Assembly (NCBI GenBank): GCA_016783865.1
Contig: JADHVS010000277.1
Location: 1-5,530 of the forward strand
Direction of reading: 5' to 3'
DNA length: 5,530 bases
Origin: Bacteroidales bacterium
Lineage (GTDB): Bacteria > Bacteroidota > Bacteroidia > Bacteroidales > SM23-62
In this document: positions 3,862-5,530 of the stretch, piece after piece
Layout of the letters: each line of letters begins with the position of its first letter
How positions within the stretch are numbered: the first letter of the stretch is position 1
Position numbers and translations under genes: made by a program
The notes under the pieces: generated by a model
Databases searched by the model: none
What the model saw: the letters and a program-made list of their open reading frames with translations, nothing else
What the model was told of the DNA's origin: nothing

Positions 3862-5530
3862 ATGAGAAAAAACAAAATTGAAAAACAAAATTTTTCTGAT
3901 CTCAGATCGCCCCACCAGATGGACAGGCGTGACTTCCTGAAAAACCTCGGAGGCGGAATAGTGATTACCTTCTCTATTTCCGGAAACAGTATCCTCGATG
4001 GTGAATATCTTTCTGGTTTTGCGGAAGAGGATTTCAATTCCTACCTGCTGATCCGTGAGGACGGGCGCACCAACTGCTATACAGGTAAAATTGAAATGGG
4101 CCAGGGGCCCATAACTTCCCTGCCCCAAATGCTTGCAGATGAACTGGATGTATCGCTCGACAGTGTAGATATTATTATGGGCGATACTGATATATGTCCC
4201 TATGATCAGGGAACATATGGATCCTTGAGCACGCGCGACTTTGGACAAAGATTAAGAGCCGCCGGGGCGGAAGCCAGGGGTGTATTGCTTCAACTTGCCG
4301 CAGAAAACCTGGATATCCCCATAGAAAGATTAACCGTTGAGAATGGTATTGTATCAGATATTAATGACAAAAGCAAACAGGTCACCTATGCACAGCTGAC
4401 CAGGGGCAAGAAAATTGTAAAATCTTTATCAGAAAAGCCGCCATTGAAAAAGCCTTCTGAATTTAAGGTAATGGGGAAATCCTTACACCATGTTGATGCT
4501 GCTGATAAGGTTACCGGGAAGGCCAAATATTCTGCTGACATTCAGTTACCAGGTATGCTGTACGCCAGGATCCTGAGGCCTCCGACCCTGACTGCAAAAT
4601 TAACATCGCTGGATCTGTCGGGAGCAGAAACCATTAAGGGAATAGAGATTGTTCAGGAAGATGACCTTATTGCAGTCCTGCATGAGATTCCTGACATGGC
4701 CGATATTGCCCTGGCTAAGATCAAGGCAGAATATGAAACCGATGAAACCGGGATCAATGATGAAAACATTTTTGAGCACCTTGTGAAAAACGGGGCCAAT
4801 ATTCGGGAAGTCGACCAGAAAGGGAGTCTGAGTGAAGGAAAAGAACTAGCCGCACATATTTTTGAAGAAGAATACATGGATGGATACGTGGCTCACGCAC
4901 CCATAGAACCCCATACTGCTACGGCTGTCATGGAAGGGGATATAATGACCATCTGGGCTTCATGCCAGACACCTTATCCCACCCGGGAGGAAATTTCCGA
5001 AGAACTGGGATTACCATTAAAAAACGTGCGTTTAATGCAAATTTTTGTGGGAGGTGGTTTTGGAGGTAAAACTTCTAATCCCCAAGCTGTTGAAGCAGCC
5101 CGACTGGCAAAAATCACAGGCAAACCTGTTCAATTGGTTTATACCAGGGAGGAGGAGTTTTTCTATGACAGGCTGAGACCGGCTGCTGTAGTTAAAATTA
5201 CATCCGGAATTTCCGGATCAGGTCAAATCACTTTATGGGATTATGCAGTTTATTTTGCAGGAAGCAGGGGTGCAGCACAATTCTATTCCATCCCCCATCA
5301 TAAAACAGTTTCCATTGACGGGGGGCGGGGAAACAGGGTGCATCCATTTTATACCGGTGCCTGGCGCGCTCCGGCACAGAACACAAATACCTTCGCCCGT
5401 GAACAACAAATTGACATGATGGCAGCAAAGGCCGGGATCGACCCTCTTGAGTTTCGCCTGAAAAACCTTGAATATGAAAGGATGATAACAGTCTTAAAAA
5501 CTGCAGCAAAAAACTTTGGTTACACCCCTC
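3862..5530 (+). CDS. Molybdopterin-binding large subunit, IorB-like, Tat-exported (3' truncated by window)
   Basis: The frame runs 556 codons without a stop to the window edge; the family is usually about 700 or more residues, so the C-terminal part is missing. Residues 20-40 form a Tat signal: MDRRDFLK (R22, R23) followed by the hydrophobic stretch GGGIVITFSIS. No clear AxA cleavage site is seen. Next comes the IorB-type N-terminal segment with KIEMGQG (76-82), then the a/b hammerhead domain from about 216 (DKVTGKAKYSADIQLPGMLY) to about 350, then cofactor-binding motifs GGGFGGK (397-403) and GAWRAPA (499-505). The catalytic glutamate expected near the C-terminus lies outside the window. The protein would hold the molybdenum cytosine dinucleotide cofactor and hydroxylate a heterocycle or oxidise an aldehyde; the substrate is not readable. 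The start is set by GGAGG nine bases upstream and lies two bases after the small-subunit stop. No FAD subunit gene is present, fitting IorAB-type enzymes that pass electrons to cytochromes or quinones. Confidence 0.94.
   Translation, partial: MRKNKIEKQNFSDLRSPHQMDRRDFLKNLGGGIVITFSISGNSILDGEYLSGFAEEDFNSYLLIREDGRTNCYTGKIEMGQGPITSLPQMLADELDVSLDSVDIIMGDTDICPYDQGTYGSLSTRDFGQRLRAAGAEARGVLLQLAAENLDIPIERLTVENGIVSDINDKSKQVTYAQLTRGKKIVKSLSEKPPLKKPSEFKVMGKSLHHVDAADKVTGKAKYSADIQLPGMLYARILRPPTLTAKLTSLDLSGAETIKGIEIVQEDDLIAVLHEIPDMADIALAKIKAEYETDETGINDENIFEHLVKNGANIREVDQKGSLSEGKELAAHIFEEEYMDGYVAHAPIEPHTATAVMEGDIMTIWASCQTPYPTREEISEELGLPLKNVRLMQIFVGGGFGGKTSNPQAVEAARLAKITGKPVQLVYTREEEFFYDRLRPAAVVKITSGISGSGQITLWDYAVYFAGSRGAAQFYSIPHHKTVSIDGGRGNRVHPFYTGAWRAPAQNTNTFAREQQIDMMAAKAGIDPLEFRLKNLEYERMITVLKTAAKNFGYTP

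Noticed and set aside
3856..4248. 130-codon minus-strand frame
   Set aside because: It is antisense to the Tat signal and N-terminal segment of the large subunit, which are clearly coding on the plus strand.
1..5530. CRISPR array, tRNA, rRNA or complete insertion sequence
   Set aside because: No regularly spaced repeats, cloverleaf, rRNA-like stretch or intact transposase was seen in the window.

Overview
The window holds a maturation and structural gene cluster for a molybdenum hydroxylase of the xanthine oxidase family, preceded by two less characterised genes. All well-supported genes lie on the plus strand. The organism is most likely a bacterium, and I lean towards Bacteroidota (Bacteroidales-like). 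Three of the five main start codons sit behind A/T-rich leaders with no Shine-Dalgarno sequence, base composition is moderate, and the large subunit resembles, from memory, IorB-type proteins common in that group. This taxonomic call is an inference and not certain.

Layout. Positions 1-336 contain no convincing complete gene. They hold a possible C-terminal tail of an upstream gene (1-51), a cluster of short direct and inverted repeats (58-130), an A/T-rich tract (about 210-260), a 15-codon reading frame that looks like the first residues of a DUF5320-type protein (261-308), and an inverted repeat just before the next start codon (295-328). At 337-900 is a P-loop NTPase of the THEP1/NTPase_1 type. 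At 971-1648 is a polytopic membrane protein with about seven predicted helices and several charged residues inside them. A sigma70-like promoter lies in front of it, and a hairpin that includes its stop codon lies at its end.

From 1711 to the window end runs a tight three-gene operon. It begins with a fusion of an XdhC-type maturation factor and a MocA/MobA-like nucleotidyltransferase (1711-3390). This overlaps by 8 bases a [2Fe-2S] small subunit (3383-3859). Two bases further on is a Tat-signal-bearing molybdopterin-binding large subunit (3862-5530), cut by the window end.

How they work together. By family knowledge, the MocA half would make the cytosine-dinucleotide form of the molybdenum cofactor, and the XdhC half would bind, sulfurate and hand over this cofactor to the large subunit. 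The two-subunit enzyme has no FAD subunit in the window and has a twin-arginine motif only on the large subunit. It is therefore probably exported already folded, with the small subunit carried along, and would pass electrons to a periplasmic or membrane acceptor instead of NAD. Its substrate cannot be read from the sequence. The NTPase and the membrane protein may serve the same system, but this rests on position only.
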